Assembly (NCBI RefSeq): GCF_001659985.1
Contig: NZ_LYCS01000001.1
Coordinates: 558,001 to 622,000 of the forward strand
Length of the DNA stretch: 64,000 nucleotides
Direction of reading: 5' to 3'
Source: Oceanobacillus sp. Castelsardo
GTDB taxonomy: Bacteria; Bacillota; Bacilli; Bacillales; Amphibacillaceae
The notes under the pieces were generated by a model. It did not search any database, was not told the origin of the DNA, and saw only the letters and a list, made by a program, of their open reading frames with translations. Shown here in pieces: positions 1-9,982 of this stretch. Within the stretch, counting starts at the first letter, position 1; every line of letters begins with the position of its first letter. A program made the translations under genes and the position numbers.

Positions 1-1069
1 TCATCACCCGACTGACAGATTTTAAAACATTTATTGCAGGATAGTGACCACGCTCCGCAATTTTTCTATCCATTACAAAGTGTCCATCTAAAATACCCCT
101 TACTGTGTCGGCTATTGGTTCATTCATATCATCTCCATCAACTAGCACCGTATAAAATGCGGTAATAGTCCCTGAGGCGTTTGTTCCAGTTCGCTCTAAG
201 AGCTTTGGTAGAATGGAAAAAACAGAAGGTGTATATCCTTTAGTTGTTGGAGGTTCACCGACCGCGAGTCCAATTTCTCTTTGCGCCATCGCTACACGCG
301 TTACAGAATCCATCATTAAATTAACTTGATAACCAAGATCCCTAAAATATTCACTAATTGCTGTAGCCGTATAAGCACCTTTTATTCTCATTAATGCTGG
401 TTGATCGGAAGTGGCTACTACAACAATAGACCTCATTAATCCCTCTGGACCTAAATCTTTCTCAATAAACTCCCTAACTTCTCTTCCACGCTCCCCAATT
501 AGAGCGATGACATTAATATCTGCCTTACTATTTCTAGCAATCATGCCTAATAAGGTACTTTTTCCAACTCCACTCCCCGCAAATATACCTACCCTTTGTC
601 CTTTACCGACTGTCAGCAGGGAATCTATCGCTTTGACTCCTACCTGTATCGGTTCAGATATAGGGGGACGAAGCATTGGATTAGGTGGAGTTTTATCAGT
701 TGGTATATTAGTTAACCCTTTTGGAAGTGGTGTTTTATCTAAAGGAAATCCTAATGGGTCAACAACGGAACCAATTAAACCACTTCCTGCTTTAACTGTT
801 AATGAATTTCCAGTTGATTCAACTAAACAACCCGGGCCAATTTCATTTACTTCTGAATATGGCATTAAAATAATTTTTTCATTGTTAAAGCCTACTACTT
901 CTGAAAGAATGGGAGCTTTCCCTTTAAAGGCATGAATATAACAAACATCTCCAATATTAGCATGCGGACCTTGAGATTCAATCATAAGCCCAACGACACG
1001 TAACACTTTTCCATAAAATTTATATGGAACAGCTTGATCAATTGCAGAATAAAGTTGAGACTTATTCAT
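1..1069 (-). CDS. fliI: Flagellar type III export ATPase FliI, C-terminus cut by window edge
   Basis: ATPase that energises export of flagellar rod, hook and filament subunits at the base of the export apparatus; it works with the stator-like FliH encoded just upstream. I translated about 356 codons from an ATG at 1069. The Walker A motif GSGVGKST is at about residues 165-172, preceded by PPNPMLRPP, and a Walker B-like LMMDSVTR follows near residue 255; this is the F1-beta-like fold of FliI. The start overlaps the end of fliH by 8 bp, which suggests translational coupling. The remaining C-terminal part lies outside the window. Identification is firm. Confidence 0.95.
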   Translation of the reverse strand, partial: MNKSQLYSAIDQAVPYKFYGKVLRVVGLMIESQGPHANIGDVCYIHAFKGKAPILSEVVGFNNEKIILMPYSEVNEIGPGCLVESTGNSLTVKAGSGLIGSVVDPLGFPLDKTPLPKGLTNIPTDKTPPNPMLRPPISEPIQVGVKAIDSLLTVGKGQRVGIFAGSGVGKSTLLGMIARNSKADINVIALIGERGREVREFIEKDLGPEGLMRSIVVVATSDQPALMRIKGAYTATAISEYFRDLGYQVNLMMDSVTRVAMAQREIGLAVGEPPTTKGYTPSVFSILPKLLERTGTNASGTITAFYTVLVDGDDMNEPIADTVRGILDGHFVMDRKIAERGHYPAINVLKSVSRVM

Positions 1070-1835
1070 TACTACTATTCTCCTGTACTACATCTTGTAA
1101 TATCTGTTTAATTTGGTTTAATTGTGTATCAATACTTGCATCAATTTGTCCAAAAGCATGTTCAATAATACAAGCATTTACATCCAGTTCTTCCTTAACA
1201 AATATAGATAATTTCATATTGTTTTCTAAAATCTGTGTTAATTCCTGTTTATGTTCCATAACATATGTGTATTTTTCAGGATGCAAATAAATGGAAATGT
1301 CAGATTGATCCTGCAATTCTTTCATAGCCCTTTTGACAATATCTAAGAACACCTTTGAATCTTCTTGTATCTTCTGGTTTAACACTTTTTCCGCAACATA
1401 AATTGCCAAATTCAGAATAGATTCGTCACTTTTCGCAACAATTGCATGGTATTCCTCGTTTGCACGTTTCACTATAGAATTTGTTTGATTAATTAAGTCT
1501 CTATACTCCTGAAAAGCCTGTTCCTCACCTGTGGAGTAACCTCTCTTATAACCTTCTTCTTCTGCCTTTTTAATCCACTCATTTTTCTCTTGTTGCCAAT
1601 TACCCTTTTCCAATTCAATTTCATTTTTTGTTCTTTCTATTAATTTAGCTTGTTGACCTTTTAATAAATCTAATTGCTCCGTTGCTATACGAATTTCATT
1701 TTGAATTATATTAAGTTCATCATGTTCAGGTAACCCGCCATCCACATGTTCTTCCGTTTTAAAAAAATCATGGGATTTAATTTTAATTACCCGTTTTTGT
1801 GTTTGTAAATGATTCATTTTCTGGAAATCAGACAA
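1062..1835 (-). CDS. fliH: Flagellar assembly protein FliH
   Basis: Negative regulator and peripheral-stalk-like partner of the export ATPase FliI. The protein is charged and rich in Glu/Gln/Lys, with a long coiled-coil region over roughly its first half and a FliH/V-ATPase E-subunit-like C-terminal half, in keeping with a family of low sequence conservation. The open frame extends up to 1862, but there the only starts are a TTG inside fliG and an ATG lying on top of the GGAGGAG. I prefer the TTG at 1835, which leaves 9-11 nt after that ribosome binding site and gives an 8-bp overlap with fliG. The N-terminus is therefore uncertain by up to 9 residues. Confidence 0.85.
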   Translation of the reverse strand: MSDFQKMNHLQTQKRVIKIKSHDFFKTEEHVDGGLPEHDELNIIQNEIRIATEQLDLLKGQQAKLIERTKNEIELEKGNWQQEKNEWIKKAEEEGYKRGYSTGEEQAFQEYRDLINQTNSIVKRANEEYHAIVAKSDESILNLAIYVAEKVLNQKIQEDSKVFLDIVKRAMKELQDQSDISIYLHPEKYTYVMEHKQELTQILENNMKLSIFVKEELDVNACIIEHAFGQIDASIDTQLNQIKQILQDVVQENSSNE

Positions 1836-2844
1836 TGATATCATCTCCTCCACCACGTGCAATAACTATTTCGCCAATATCCTCTAGTTTTCTAATAGTA
1901 GAGACGATTCTAGTTTGTGCTTCCTCTACATCTAGCAATCGTACTGGACCCATGTACTCCATTTCCTCTTTAAATGTTTCCGCCATACGTTGGGACATAT
2001 TGGTAAAGATTAAATTCTTCACTTCTTCACTAGAAACTTTCAATGCTAATCTTAAATCTTCATTCTCAACTTCACGAATCACTCGTTGTATTGCACGATT
2101 ATCGAGTATAACGATATCCTCAAAAATAAACATCCGTTTTTTAATTTCATCTACAAGTTCTGGATCTTGCGTCTCTAATGCATCAAGAATTGTTTTTTCA
2201 GTACTTCTATCTACTTCATTCAACACTTCCACAACCGCTTGAATTCCACCAGTTTGAGTAAAATCTTCAGTAATAGTACTGGATAAATTCCTTTCTAGGA
2301 CTTGCTCTACTTGGCTAATTATCTCCGGTGATGTGGAATCCATCGTTGCGATTCTCCTCGCAACATCCGCTTGCATCTCTTGCGGCAATGCCGATAGAAT
2401 TTGTCCAGATTGTTCTGCATCTAAGTAAGAGAGTACAAGTGCTATAGTTTGTGGATGCTCACCCTGGATATAGTTTAAAAGTTGTTGCGGATCAGCCTTC
2501 CTAGCAAAATCAAAAGGTCTGACCTGTAATGATGAAGTTAGTCTATTTATTATGTTCGAAGCTTCCTGTTTACCAAACGCTTTTTCCAGTACAGTTTTTG
2601 CATAACCAATTCCACCTTGCGTAATATAATCCTGTGCAACTACTATTTGATGAAATTGTTCGATGATGTCCTCTTTAACATTTGGTTCTACTTTTTTTAC
2701 AGAGGAAATCTCTAAACTTAACCTTTCAATCTCTTCATCTGTTAGATATTTATAAACCTGGGCTGACACCTCGGGACCGAGTGCGATTAAAAGAATTGCA
2801 GCCTTCTGTTTCCCTGTTAAAACAACGTCTTTTGACCTAACCAT
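1828..2844 (-). CDS. fliG: Flagellar motor switch protein FliG
   Basis: C-ring protein that sits on the MS ring and transmits torque from the stators. It has about 338 residues, the usual size. It carries the EHPQT motif of the middle domain (GEHPQTIALVL) and the C-terminal motor domain rich in charged residues. Two starts are possible; I choose the ATG at 2844 (MVRSKDVV...) because AGGAGGGGG lies a few bases upstream, whereas the start at 2865 has no good site and would overlap fliF. It lies between fliF and fliH in the usual order. Confidence 0.95.
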   Translation of the reverse strand: MVRSKDVVLTGKQKAAILLIALGPEVSAQVYKYLTDEEIERLSLEISSVKKVEPNVKEDIIEQFHQIVVAQDYITQGGIGYAKTVLEKAFGKQEASNIINRLTSSLQVRPFDFARKADPQQLLNYIQGEHPQTIALVLSYLDAEQSGQILSALPQEMQADVARRIATMDSTSPEIISQVEQVLERNLSSTITEDFTQTGGIQAVVEVLNEVDRSTEKTILDALETQDPELVDEIKKRMFIFEDIVILDNRAIQRVIREVENEDLRLALKVSSEEVKNLIFTNMSQRMAETFKEEMEYMGPVRLLDVEEAQTRIVSTIRKLEDIGEIVIARGGGDDIIV

Positions 2845-2854
2845 AATCCCCCTC

Positions 2855-4450
2855 CTAATCTTCACCGATCCAACTTCTTAACAATTTAGCAAAATCTTCA
2901 GGATTTTCTTTTGCAACCTTTTCTAATTGTTTTCTTCTAACAACTGCCTCGGATTCCACATTGTCTTCTAAATCTGGTATTTCATTAATAGTTTGAGAAA
3001 TAACTGTCTCTTCTTCCTCTAATTCATCTTTCGTTTTTCTGTTTTTAATTAAAATGAACGCCAAGATTAAAATAATAATAAGTAATATAGCCCCGGCGAT
3101 ATACAACCATGTAGGAATAATTGGTTTCACAGTTTCTGTAGATGTTGGTCCACCGGTAAATTCCTGAAATACGATTGAAATTTTCTCATCTGGATTGATT
3201 TCCCCGTACTCTTCATCAATTGATGTAGATACAATGGAATTTAAAATGGATGATATTCCACCCTCAACAGCATTCTGTTCTTGTTGGGATAAGTATTCAG
3301 CTTCACCTGTTGCGTTTTTCAAACTATCTACTGCAACTTGTATACCTAAATCTCTTACTTTATAAGGACTTTCTACAATTTCCTTTCGAATACGATTAAA
3401 CTCATAATTAATCGTTTCCTTGTCCATCTCGTAGTCACCATTACCATTTTCTTCAGCTGCTTGGTAATTCGTTACATCTTCATCCCCGGTTCCGGCGACA
3501 CCTCCTTGGGCACCATCACCTGAATAGGATTCTTGAATTGTTTCTAAACTTACAGGGAGACCTTCCATGTCATCAATGTTAACAGGCTCTACCAATTCTT
3601 CCGTTCTATTTTCTTGGGTAAAATCTATATCTGCAGTTACAGAAACTATTACATTCTCCATACCGACCATATTGCCAAGCATTTGTTGTAGACGTTTTTG
3701 TATATCACGTTCCACGTCTTGTTTCACTTTCTGCTGATACATATGTGCATCTTGTGTTGCCAAATATTGCCCTTGAGATTGCTGATCATAATACTCAAAA
3801 TACTGATTCATAATAACGATGTTTTCCTCAGGCAAGTTAGGAACGGCTTGTGAAACAAGATGATATAGTGCATTAATTTGATTTCCTTGAAATTGGTAAC
3901 CGGGTTTTGTATTTAAAACAATGGATGCACTAGCTTCTCCAATTGTGTCACTCGCAAAAATAGGTTCTTCTGGGATGTTAATCATAACTTGGGCATCATT
4001 AATCCCTTCAATACCTTTCATTAAAGTTGCAAGTTCTGTTTGCATCGCATCAAGTTTCATAATATTAAACTCATTATCCGTAATGCCCCAAGAAGAATTT
4101 TCACTAAAAAAGGAATAATCTATATTTCCACTATTTGGTATCCCTTGTCCTGCTAATTCCACAAGTAATGAATCACCTTGTTCTTCCGGAACCGAAATGG
4201 TGGTGCCACCTTTTGTTAATTCATATGGAATACTTCTTGAATCCAACTCTGTTTTTATTTGATTCGCTTCTTGTAATGACAAATCACTATATAATGTTAC
4301 GTAATTTGTTTTAGAAGTTAGAAACACCGTTCCAATAATTAAGAAAATCACCAATAGTATCGAACTAATGAGGATTACCTTTTGTTTTTTGGAACGGTCT
4401 ACCCAAAAAGAAACAGCCGAATCCTTCCAATTTAATAACTTCTCTTTCAT
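2855..4450 (-). CDS. fliF: Flagellar MS-ring protein FliF
   Basis: Forms the membrane-embedded MS ring of the basal body on which the rotor and export gate assemble. It has 531 residues. A first transmembrane helix is near residues 25-45 and a second near 447-468, with a large extracytoplasmic ring-building region between them and a charged cytoplasmic tail that binds FliG. The tail ends in AKLLRSWIGED, the FliG-contact segment typical of the family. It sits between fliE and fliG. Confidence 0.95.
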   Translation of the reverse strand: MKEKLLNWKDSAVSFWVDRSKKQKVILISSILLVIFLIIGTVFLTSKTNYVTLYSDLSLQEANQIKTELDSRSIPYELTKGGTTISVPEEQGDSLLVELAGQGIPNSGNIDYSFFSENSSWGITDNEFNIMKLDAMQTELATLMKGIEGINDAQVMINIPEEPIFASDTIGEASASIVLNTKPGYQFQGNQINALYHLVSQAVPNLPEENIVIMNQYFEYYDQQSQGQYLATQDAHMYQQKVKQDVERDIQKRLQQMLGNMVGMENVIVSVTADIDFTQENRTEELVEPVNIDDMEGLPVSLETIQESYSGDGAQGGVAGTGDEDVTNYQAAEENGNGDYEMDKETINYEFNRIRKEIVESPYKVRDLGIQVAVDSLKNATGEAEYLSQQEQNAVEGGISSILNSIVSTSIDEEYGEINPDEKISIVFQEFTGGPTSTETVKPIIPTWLYIAGAILLIIILILAFILIKNRKTKDELEEEETVISQTINEIPDLEDNVESEAVVRRKQLEKVAKENPEDFAKLLRSWIGED

Positions 4451-4510
4451 ACATACTGTCCCCTAACTAAAGCGCAAAAAAATTATAGTCTATTTATAAC
4501 GAAAAATAAA

Positions 4511-4810
4511 TTAAACTTGCATTCTCATAATCTCGTTATAAGCATCTATCACTTTTTTTTGGATTTGCACTGTAGTTTCTAAAGTGATACTTGCTTTTTG
4601 TGCTGTGATCATAACTTCATGTAAATCATCAATATTACCACTTGCCAGAGCTTCCGTTTTCTTATCTGATTCAATCTGAATTTCATTCAAACTATCGACT
4701 GCACCTTTTAATACATTTGCAAAGTTCTGTTTTGTTTCTTTAGATGAATCTACTTTCTTTGCAGGTATCGAATTTATATTCATACCTATTGAATCAATAC
4801 TCGGATTCAT
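4511..4810 (-). CDS. fliE: Flagellar hook-basal body complex protein FliE
   Basis: Small protein that joins the MS ring to the proximal rod. It has 99 residues. The C-terminal half has the FliE signature (NIDDLHEVMITAQKASI..., then QKKVIDAYNEIMRMQV). It is located between flgC and fliF as in B. subtilis. Confidence 0.94.
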   Translation of the reverse strand: MNPSIDSIGMNINSIPAKKVDSSKETKQNFANVLKGAVDSLNEIQIESDKKTEALASGNIDDLHEVMITAQKASITLETTVQIQKKVIDAYNEIMRMQV

Positions 4811-4829
4811 ATCTTAATCCCCTTATTTT

Positions 4830-5282
4830 TTATTTTCCTATTTCTAAAGCTTTCATTAACATACTTTTACTAGCATTGACTGCTGTTATATTTGCTTCAT
4901 ACGATCTTGTTGCACTCATTAAATCAACCATTTCTTGAAGTGGATCAACATTTGGCAACTGTACATAACCATTTTCATCGGCATCAGGATGGTTTGGGTT
5001 AAATACTAATTTAAATGGTTTTTCATCCTCAATTATTGCTGAAACTTTTACACCTGAGGTCGCTTTTTTATTCCCAGATGCTTTCTCTAAATACTGTTGA
5101 AAAGTATTCTTATCCGATTCAAGTACAACCATTTTCCTTCTATACGGCTCATATTCTCCATTTTCATTTCGTGTCGCACGAGTTGTTTGTGCATTAGCTA
5201 TATTAGAAGAAACAACATCCATTCGTAACCTTTGTGCTGTCAGTGCACTAGAACTCGTATTTAAAGCATCAAAAATAGACAT
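4830..5282 (-). CDS. flgC: Flagellar basal-body rod protein FlgC
   Basis: Proximal rod subunit exported by the flagellar secretion system. It has 150 residues. The N-terminal rod/hook motif runs from LNTSSSALTAQRLRMDVVSS and includes SSNIANAQTT. The C-terminal amphipathic segment (MVDLMSATRSYEANITAVNA) is the usual coiled-coil partner. It is separated from flgB by 2 bp. Confidence 0.95.
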   Translation of the reverse strand: MSIFDALNTSSSALTAQRLRMDVVSSNIANAQTTRATRNENGEYEPYRRKMVVLESDKNTFQQYLEKASGNKKATSGVKVSAIIEDEKPFKLVFNPNHPDADENGYVQLPNVDPLQEMVDLMSATRSYEANITAVNASKSMLMKALEIGK

Positions 5283-5284
5283 GA

Positions 5285-5680
5285 TTAATTTCCACCTCTT
5301 ATTACAGTTCTAAGACTATTAAACTTCCCGTTCATACGATCAACTAAACTATTATAATAGATTTGATTTTTCGCTAAGTCGCTCATCTGTTTATCAATAT
5401 CCACATTATTACCATTGTGATTATAAATAGTGTTATTTTTTGTTATAACACGGTATGTAGATTTATTTTCTGAATAAAACGGAAGATGCTTTTCATTCGT
5501 CTTTCTAGCTTCTAATTTTGATTGAATTGCATTATCCAAAATGTTTTTAAACACTACATCTTTTGTTTTATAATTTGGCGTATCAACATTTGCAATATTA
5601 TTTGAAATTACTCGATTTTTGGTAGATGCATAATCAAGTGAATTTTCCAACGTACGCACAGTACCTCCAAATAAATCCAC
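5285..5680 (-). CDS. flgB: Flagellar basal-body rod protein FlgB, first gene of the flagellar operon
   Basis: Proximal rod subunit. It has 131 residues, with the rod-protein N-terminus (LENSLDYASTKNRVISNNIA) and the NVDTPNYK motif. It appears to start at a GTG preceded by GGAGG a few bases upstream. It is the first gene of the large fla operon and follows about 480 bp without a gene that holds candidate promoter and Spo0A-type sites. Confidence 0.95.
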   Translation of the reverse strand: MDLFGGTVRTLENSLDYASTKNRVISNNIANVDTPNYKTKDVVFKNILDNAIQSKLEARKTNEKHLPFYSENKSTYRVITKNNTIYNHNGNNVDIDKQMSDLAKNQIYYNSLVDRMNGKFNSLRTVIRGGN

Positions 5681-5735
5681 TATTATTCCTCCATTACTAG
5701 TTAAAATATCTAATTCATAAAGATTACCCTAGAAC

Positions 5736-5764
5736 ATTTTAATTTATTCAGTCGACAAAGTCAC
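5736..5764 (-). promoter_or_regulatory. Candidate sigma-A promoter of the flagellar operon
   Basis: On the minus strand a GTGACT -35-like hexamer and a TAAAAT -10-like hexamer are separated by 17 bp, about 55 bp upstream of flgB. A TGTCGAC box lies inside the spacer and a TGTCGAA box just upstream. It is a match to consensus only. Confidence 0.4.
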
Positions 5765-5769
5765 TACTT

Positions 5770-5776
5770 TTCGACA
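5770..5776 (-). promoter_or_regulatory. Candidate Spo0A box (TGTCGAA)
   Basis: A perfect TGTCGAA on the minus strand, just upstream of the candidate flgB promoter; a one-mismatch copy is at 5751-5757 and another perfect one on the plus strand at 5947-5953. TGTCGAA is the core of the Bacillus 0A box. Binding is an inference. Confidence 0.35.
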
Positions 5777-6082
5777 TTTTTCGCTCCAACGATAGTAAAA
5801 AGTTTTTGTATTAACTGCCATATATTGGGAAAATAATCACATGAAAACATAAACTTTTAAGACACCTTAAGTAAAAGCATTATCTTCTTACTAATACTTA
5901 TTACCTATCTTATTTTAACTTATTTAATTAAAAAACGATATATAAATGTCGAAAATTGTATGAACAGAAAAGTAATTTTTATTGGATAATAATTACGAAC
6001 ACAGAAGCTCTAAAGAGGGGTAAAAAATTAAATTATTTTGGAGGTTCAAAAAATAAAGAGGAAAATGGTAACTAAAAATTAG

Positions 6083-6110
6083 AAAAAGCTAGGTTGAAAC
6101 CTAGCTTTTT
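6083..6110 (-). terminator. Rho-independent terminator after codY
   Basis: A 13-bp perfect stem, AAAAAGCTAGGTT paired with AACCTAGCTTTTT around a 2-nt apex (the innermost pairs probably open as loop), ending in a T run on the minus strand. It lies about 50 bp past the codY stop and separates codY from the flagellar operon. Confidence 0.8.
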
Positions 6111-6157
6111 TAAGGAAAGCAGTCCGTTCGTCGCCAAACAAACATATTCTTTACTCT

Positions 6158-6937
6158 TTATCTTGAACGTAATTTATCAAGTTCAACTAAGAATTTGTCA
6201 TTTAACACTTTAATATAAGTACCTTTCATCCCTAATGAACGTGACTCAATTACACCGGCACTTTCTAATTTCCTTAGTGCGTTAACTATTACTGATCTCG
6301 TAATACCTACTCTGTCAGCTATTTTACTTGCAACTAATAGTCCTTCCATTCCATTTAATTCTTCAAAGATATGGTCAATTGCCTCTAATTCACTATATGA
6401 TAATGAACTAATTGCCATTTGTACAACAGCTTTACTCCTTGCTTCCATTTCGATTTCTTCCGTTTTTTCATGAAGAATCTCCATACCTACAACTGTTGCA
6501 CCATATTCAGCTAATAGTAAATCATCATCATTAAAGCTATCATCTACTCTACCTAGAATCAACGTACCTAAACGATCTCCGCCACCAATGATAGGAACAA
6601 TTGTTGTTAGAGCATCTTTAAATAATTCTTTGTTTTCTTCAGGGAATACAGAATATTGACTGTTAATGTCTAGGTTTGCTGTTGTTTCATGAATACTGAA
6701 AAGTCCTTGAGTGTATTCTTCAGGAAATCTTCTTTCTTCTAACATGTTTTTCATGCGGTCATTTGCAATTTCTTGGTTTACAGCATATCCAAGTAATTTT
6801 CCGCGTCTACTTAAGATATAAACATTCCCACCAAGTACATTTCTTAAAGATGCGGACATATCATTAAAGTTTACAGATTTCCCAGTTGCTTTTTGTAACA
6901 TTGCATTAATTTTTCTTGCTCGGTCTAATAGTTTCAT
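6158..6937 (-). CDS. codY: GTP/branched-chain amino acid-sensing global repressor CodY
   Basis: Represses stationary-phase and nitrogen genes when GTP and branched-chain amino acids are high. The 259-residue protein has the N-terminal GAF ligand domain ([18 protein letters not shown], then [16 protein letters not shown]) and a C-terminal winged helix ([20 protein letters not shown]). I start at the ATG at 6937, which has GGAGG 9 nt upstream; the extra upstream residues MKWRIYN in the open frame have no such site. It is the last gene of the xerC-hslV-hslU-codY cluster, as in B. subtilis. Confidence 0.97.
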   Translation of the reverse strand: MKLLDRARKINAMLQKATGKSVNFNDMSASLRNVLGGNVYILSRRGKLLGYAVNQEIANDRMKNMLEERRFPEEYTQGLFSIHETTANLDINSQYSVFPEENKELFKDALTTIVPIIGGGDRLGTLILGRVDDSFNDDDLLLAEYGATVVGMEILHEKTEEIEMEARSKAVVQMAISSLSYSELEAIDHIFEELNGMEGLLVASKIADRVGITRSVIVNALRKLESAGVIESRSLGMKGTYIKVLNDKFLVELDKLRSR

Positions 6938-6966
6938 GTTGTAAATCCTCCATTTCATTCTTCAAA

Positions 6967-8358
6967 CTATAGTATAAATTGACTAAGATCTCTATTCTCA
7001 GCTATTGATTTAAGTTTTTCATCCACATAGCTAGGTGTAATCTTAATTTCTTCCATCGTTATATCTGGTGCTTCAAAAGATAAATCTTCTAATAATTTTT
7101 CTAAGATTGTATGAAGTCTTCTTGCTCCAATATTATCGGTTTCTTGATTTACTTGAAATGCAATTTCTGCCAGTCTAATAATAGCATCGTCAGTAAATAT
7201 TACATTTATACCTTCTGTTTTCAGTAATGCTTGATATTGTTTGATTAAAGCATTGGAAGGTTCTGTAAGTATACGTTTAAAATCTTCAACGGACAATTTC
7301 TCTAATTCTACTCTTATCGGAAATCTCCCTTGTAATTCAGGTATTAAATCAGAAGGTTTTGCCATATGAAAAGCGCCTGCAGCTATAAAAAGTATATGAT
7401 CGGTCTTTACTGCTCCATGCTTCGTCATCACAGTAGACCCTTCGACGATTGGTAGAATGTCCCGCTGAACCCCTTCTCTAGAAACATTTGCTGAACTATT
7501 GTCTTTACCAACCACTTTATCAATTTCATCAATAAAGACGATTCCAGACTGTTCCGCCAATTCAACGGCCTCTTGCGCCACTTCTTCCATTTCAACCAAT
7601 TTTTGCGCTTCTTGGTTAGTTAAAACCTTTCTTGCCTCCGATACAGGGAGTTTGCGTTTCTTTTTCTTCGTTGGCATAAATTGACCAAACATATCTTGCA
7701 TATTCATTCCCATTTGTTCCATACCCGACCCTTGAAGCATGTCAAACATAGATGGTGGCATTTCGTCAATTTCCACTGTAACCATGTGATCCTCTAATTC
7801 ACCAAGTGCAAGTTTCTGTTCAATTTGACTTCTTCTATCGTTAAACTCTTCATCTCTTTCATTATTATTACTTTCTTCTTCGGATGATTGAGTTGAAAAA
7901 AGCATTTCAAGAGGATTTTTTATTGTATTTTGTTTTTTAGCCTGTGGAAGAAGCAATTTTACAAGTTTACGATTAGCTTCTCTTTCAGCTTGTTCTTTAA
8001 CTTCATTTATTTTTTCTTCCTTAACCATTCTAATAGACATCTCTACCAAGTCCCGAATCATAGATTCTACATCTCTACCAACATACCCAACTTCGGTGAA
8101 TTTAGTTGCTTCCACTTTAACAAAAGGCGCACCGACAAGTTTAGCTAGCCTTCTCGCAATTTCTGTTTTACCAACTCCAGTGGGACCCATCATCAAAATA
8201 TTTTTTGGCATAATCTCATCTTTTAAAGAATCTTCCAATTGCATTCTTCTAAAGCGATTCCTTAAGGCAACTGATACTGACTTCTTAGCGTTCTTCTGTC
8301 CTACAATATACTTATCTAATTGGTCCACTATTTCTCTAGGAGTATAACGAATACTCAT
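6967..8358 (-). CDS. hslU: ATP-dependent protease ATPase subunit HslU (ClpY/CodX)
   Basis: AAA+ unfoldase that feeds substrates to the HslV peptidase. It has 463 residues. Walker A GPTGVGKT is at 58-65, with the intermediate I-domain (highly charged, Met-rich, about 110-240) and Walker B IVFIDEID near residue 271. The C-terminal tail DLSQFIL is the segment that inserts into HslV and activates it. It is 19 bp downstream of hslV. Confidence 0.97.
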   Translation of the reverse strand: MSIRYTPREIVDQLDKYIVGQKNAKKSVSVALRNRFRRMQLEDSLKDEIMPKNILMMGPTGVGKTEIARRLAKLVGAPFVKVEATKFTEVGYVGRDVESMIRDLVEMSIRMVKEEKINEVKEQAEREANRKLVKLLLPQAKKQNTIKNPLEMLFSTQSSEEESNNNERDEEFNDRRSQIEQKLALGELEDHMVTVEIDEMPPSMFDMLQGSGMEQMGMNMQDMFGQFMPTKKKKRKLPVSEARKVLTNQEAQKLVEMEEVAQEAVELAEQSGIVFIDEIDKVVGKDNSSANVSREGVQRDILPIVEGSTVMTKHGAVKTDHILFIAAGAFHMAKPSDLIPELQGRFPIRVELEKLSVEDFKRILTEPSNALIKQYQALLKTEGINVIFTDDAIIRLAEIAFQVNQETDNIGARRLHTILEKLLEDLSFEAPDITMEEIKITPSYVDEKLKSIAENRDLSQFIL

Positions 8359-8377
8359 TTATTAGATAGACCTCCTT

Positions 8378-8923
8378 CTATTCAAGTACTTCCAAAGTAA
8401 TTTGATCATTCGTAAATACACAAATTTCCCCAGCAATTTCAAGAGCCGCTTGAGCAATTTCTCTTGCTGTTAACCCTTCAGAATACTTAATTAAAGCTCT
8501 TCCAGCACTTAGGGCATAATTACCACCTGAACCAATTGCTAGAATCCCGTCATCAGGTTCAATGACCTCTCCCGTACCAGATACTAAATACATCTGATCT
8601 TTATTCATGACAATAAGCATTGCTTCTAATTTTCTTAACACCTTATCACTACGCCATTCTTTCGCTAGCTCCACTGCAGCACGTGTTAAGTTACCATTAT
8701 ATGTTTGTAATTTCCCTTCAAACTTTTCAAATAATGTAAAAGCATCAGCAACAGAACCCGCAAAACCTGCCAAGACTTGCCCATTAAATAATCTTCTTAC
8801 CTTTTTAGCTTTATGTTTCATTACGACTGCATTACCTAATGTCACCTGGCCATCTCCACTCATGGCGCATTGCCCATTATGCTTAATAGCAAATATTGTT
8901 GTTGCATGCATTTCAATAGTCAC
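8378..8923 (-). CDS. hslV: ATP-dependent protease peptidase subunit HslV (ClpQ/CodW)
   Basis: Threonine/serine-type peptidase of the HslUV protease. It has 181 residues, with the proteasome-beta-like fold marked by [30 protein letters not shown] and [14 protein letters not shown]. Like the Bacillus proteins it has a short N-terminal extension before the TTI(F/V) segment that is the mature N-terminus in E. coli. Here Thr is residue 2 (MTIEMHATT), whereas B. subtilis ClpQ has Ser at that place, so removal of Met would leave Thr exposed. Which Thr is catalytic cannot be settled from sequence. Confidence 0.96.
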   Translation of the reverse strand: MTIEMHATTIFAIKHNGQCAMSGDGQVTLGNAVVMKHKAKKVRRLFNGQVLAGFAGSVADAFTLFEKFEGKLQTYNGNLTRAAVELAKEWRSDKVLRKLEAMLIVMNKDQMYLVSGTGEVIEPDDGILAIGSGGNYALSAGRALIKYSEGLTAREIAQAALEIAGEICVFTNDQITLEVLE

Positions 8924-9067
8924 TCATCTCACCTCAAATATGATTAGTAAACTTAGAATTTGCTCCTAAACTTACAAATGCCTTAGTTACACTTATGCAA
9001 ACCTTTACCGTGGGGCGAGTAATTGGAGCCCCAGGAAAAAGAAGATATATATTTCTTTTCTGGTAAA

Positions 9068-9982
9068 TTAATCTTTTGCTCGCGGATGACTTTTCATATA
9101 AACATCTCGTAAGTAATCTTTTGTGACATGGGTATATATTTGTGTAGACGATAGATTCTCATGCCCTAAAAGTTCCTGAACAATTCGTAAATCTGCACCT
9201 TCATTCAACATATGTGTTGCAAAAGTGTGCCTGAGTTTATGAGGATGAACATGAACTGTCAATGCAGCATCATTAACCATTTTATTTAAAATAACTCTTA
9301 TTCCCCTTGCAGTTAAAGGGGTTCCTTTTGCATTTAAAAAAAGAGCATCAGATTCAGTTTTCGATTTTTGTTGCAAAATCAATCTACCTTCGTTCAAGTA
9401 TGTTTCAAGGGCAATTTCTGCAAATCTTCCAAATGGAACGTAACGTTCTTTATTTCCTTTTCCTCTAATAAAGATTGTTCCAATGGAGAAATCAATATTT
9501 TTTAATACGATCTCCTGACATTCACTTACACGGATACCCGTACCATATAATATTTCAATTAATGCTTGGTTGCGTTGACCTAGTGGTGTTGTTATATCAC
9601 TTACCTCAAATAATTTTTCCATTTCTTCTTTATATAAAAAGGTAGGAACTGCTTTCTTATCTTTCGGTAACGTTATAAGTGCAAATGGGTTACCAGTATT
9701 CAACCCTTCTCTTTCCAGGAATTTAAAAAAACTTCTTAATGAAGAGATTTTCCTAGATACTGATTTCCTACTTAGCTGTTCCTCATAAAGTTGGGTAAGG
9801 AATAATCGTATTACAGTCGTATCAATCTGTGCCAATTCGTATATAGATTCTTTCTTTAAAAAGGCAAAAAAAATTTCAATGTCTTTTTGGTAAAACATAA
9901 TAGTGTAGGGGGAAACATTCTTCTCGATTTGTAAATATTCCATAAAAAGTTCGGAGTATCTTACAAAATTCAATTCTGGCAT
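9068..9982 (-). CDS. xerC: Tyrosine recombinase XerC (CodV)
   Basis: Resolves chromosome dimers at dif together with XerD. It has 304 residues: an N-terminal SAM-like core-binding domain (about 1-95) and a C-terminal catalytic domain with the Arg of GTGIRVSE, HKLRHTFATH, the LGHENLSST box and the catalytic Tyr of QIYTHV. It begins the xerC-hslV-hslU-codY cluster. In B. subtilis trmFO lies just upstream; here that space is empty. Confidence 0.95.
   Translation of the reverse strand: MPELNFVRYSELFMEYLQIEKNVSPYTIMFYQKDIEIFFAFLKKESIYELAQIDTTVIRLFLTQLYEEQLSRKSVSRKISSLRSFFKFLEREGLNTGNPFALITLPKDKKAVPTFLYKEEMEKLFEVSDITTPLGQRNQALIEILYGTGIRVSECQEIVLKNIDFSIGTIFIRGKGNKERYVPFGRFAEIALETYLNEGRLILQQKSKTESDALFLNAKGTPLTARGIRVILNKMVNDAALTVHVHPHKLRHTFATHMLNEGADLRIVQELLGHENLSSTQIYTHVTKDYLRDVYMKSHPRAKD

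Larger units (their letters stand above)
5681..6157. other. Gene-free control region between codY and flgB
   Basis: No plausible gene is present. It contains the codY terminator at the codY end, a candidate sigma-A promoter near flgB and three TGTCGA(A/C) boxes, listed separately. The rest is AT-rich with no recognisable repeat. In B. subtilis the fla/che promoters lie in the equivalent place. Confidence 0.6.

Noticed and set aside
411-935. Plus-strand 174-codon frame
   Set aside because: Antisense shadow of fliI.
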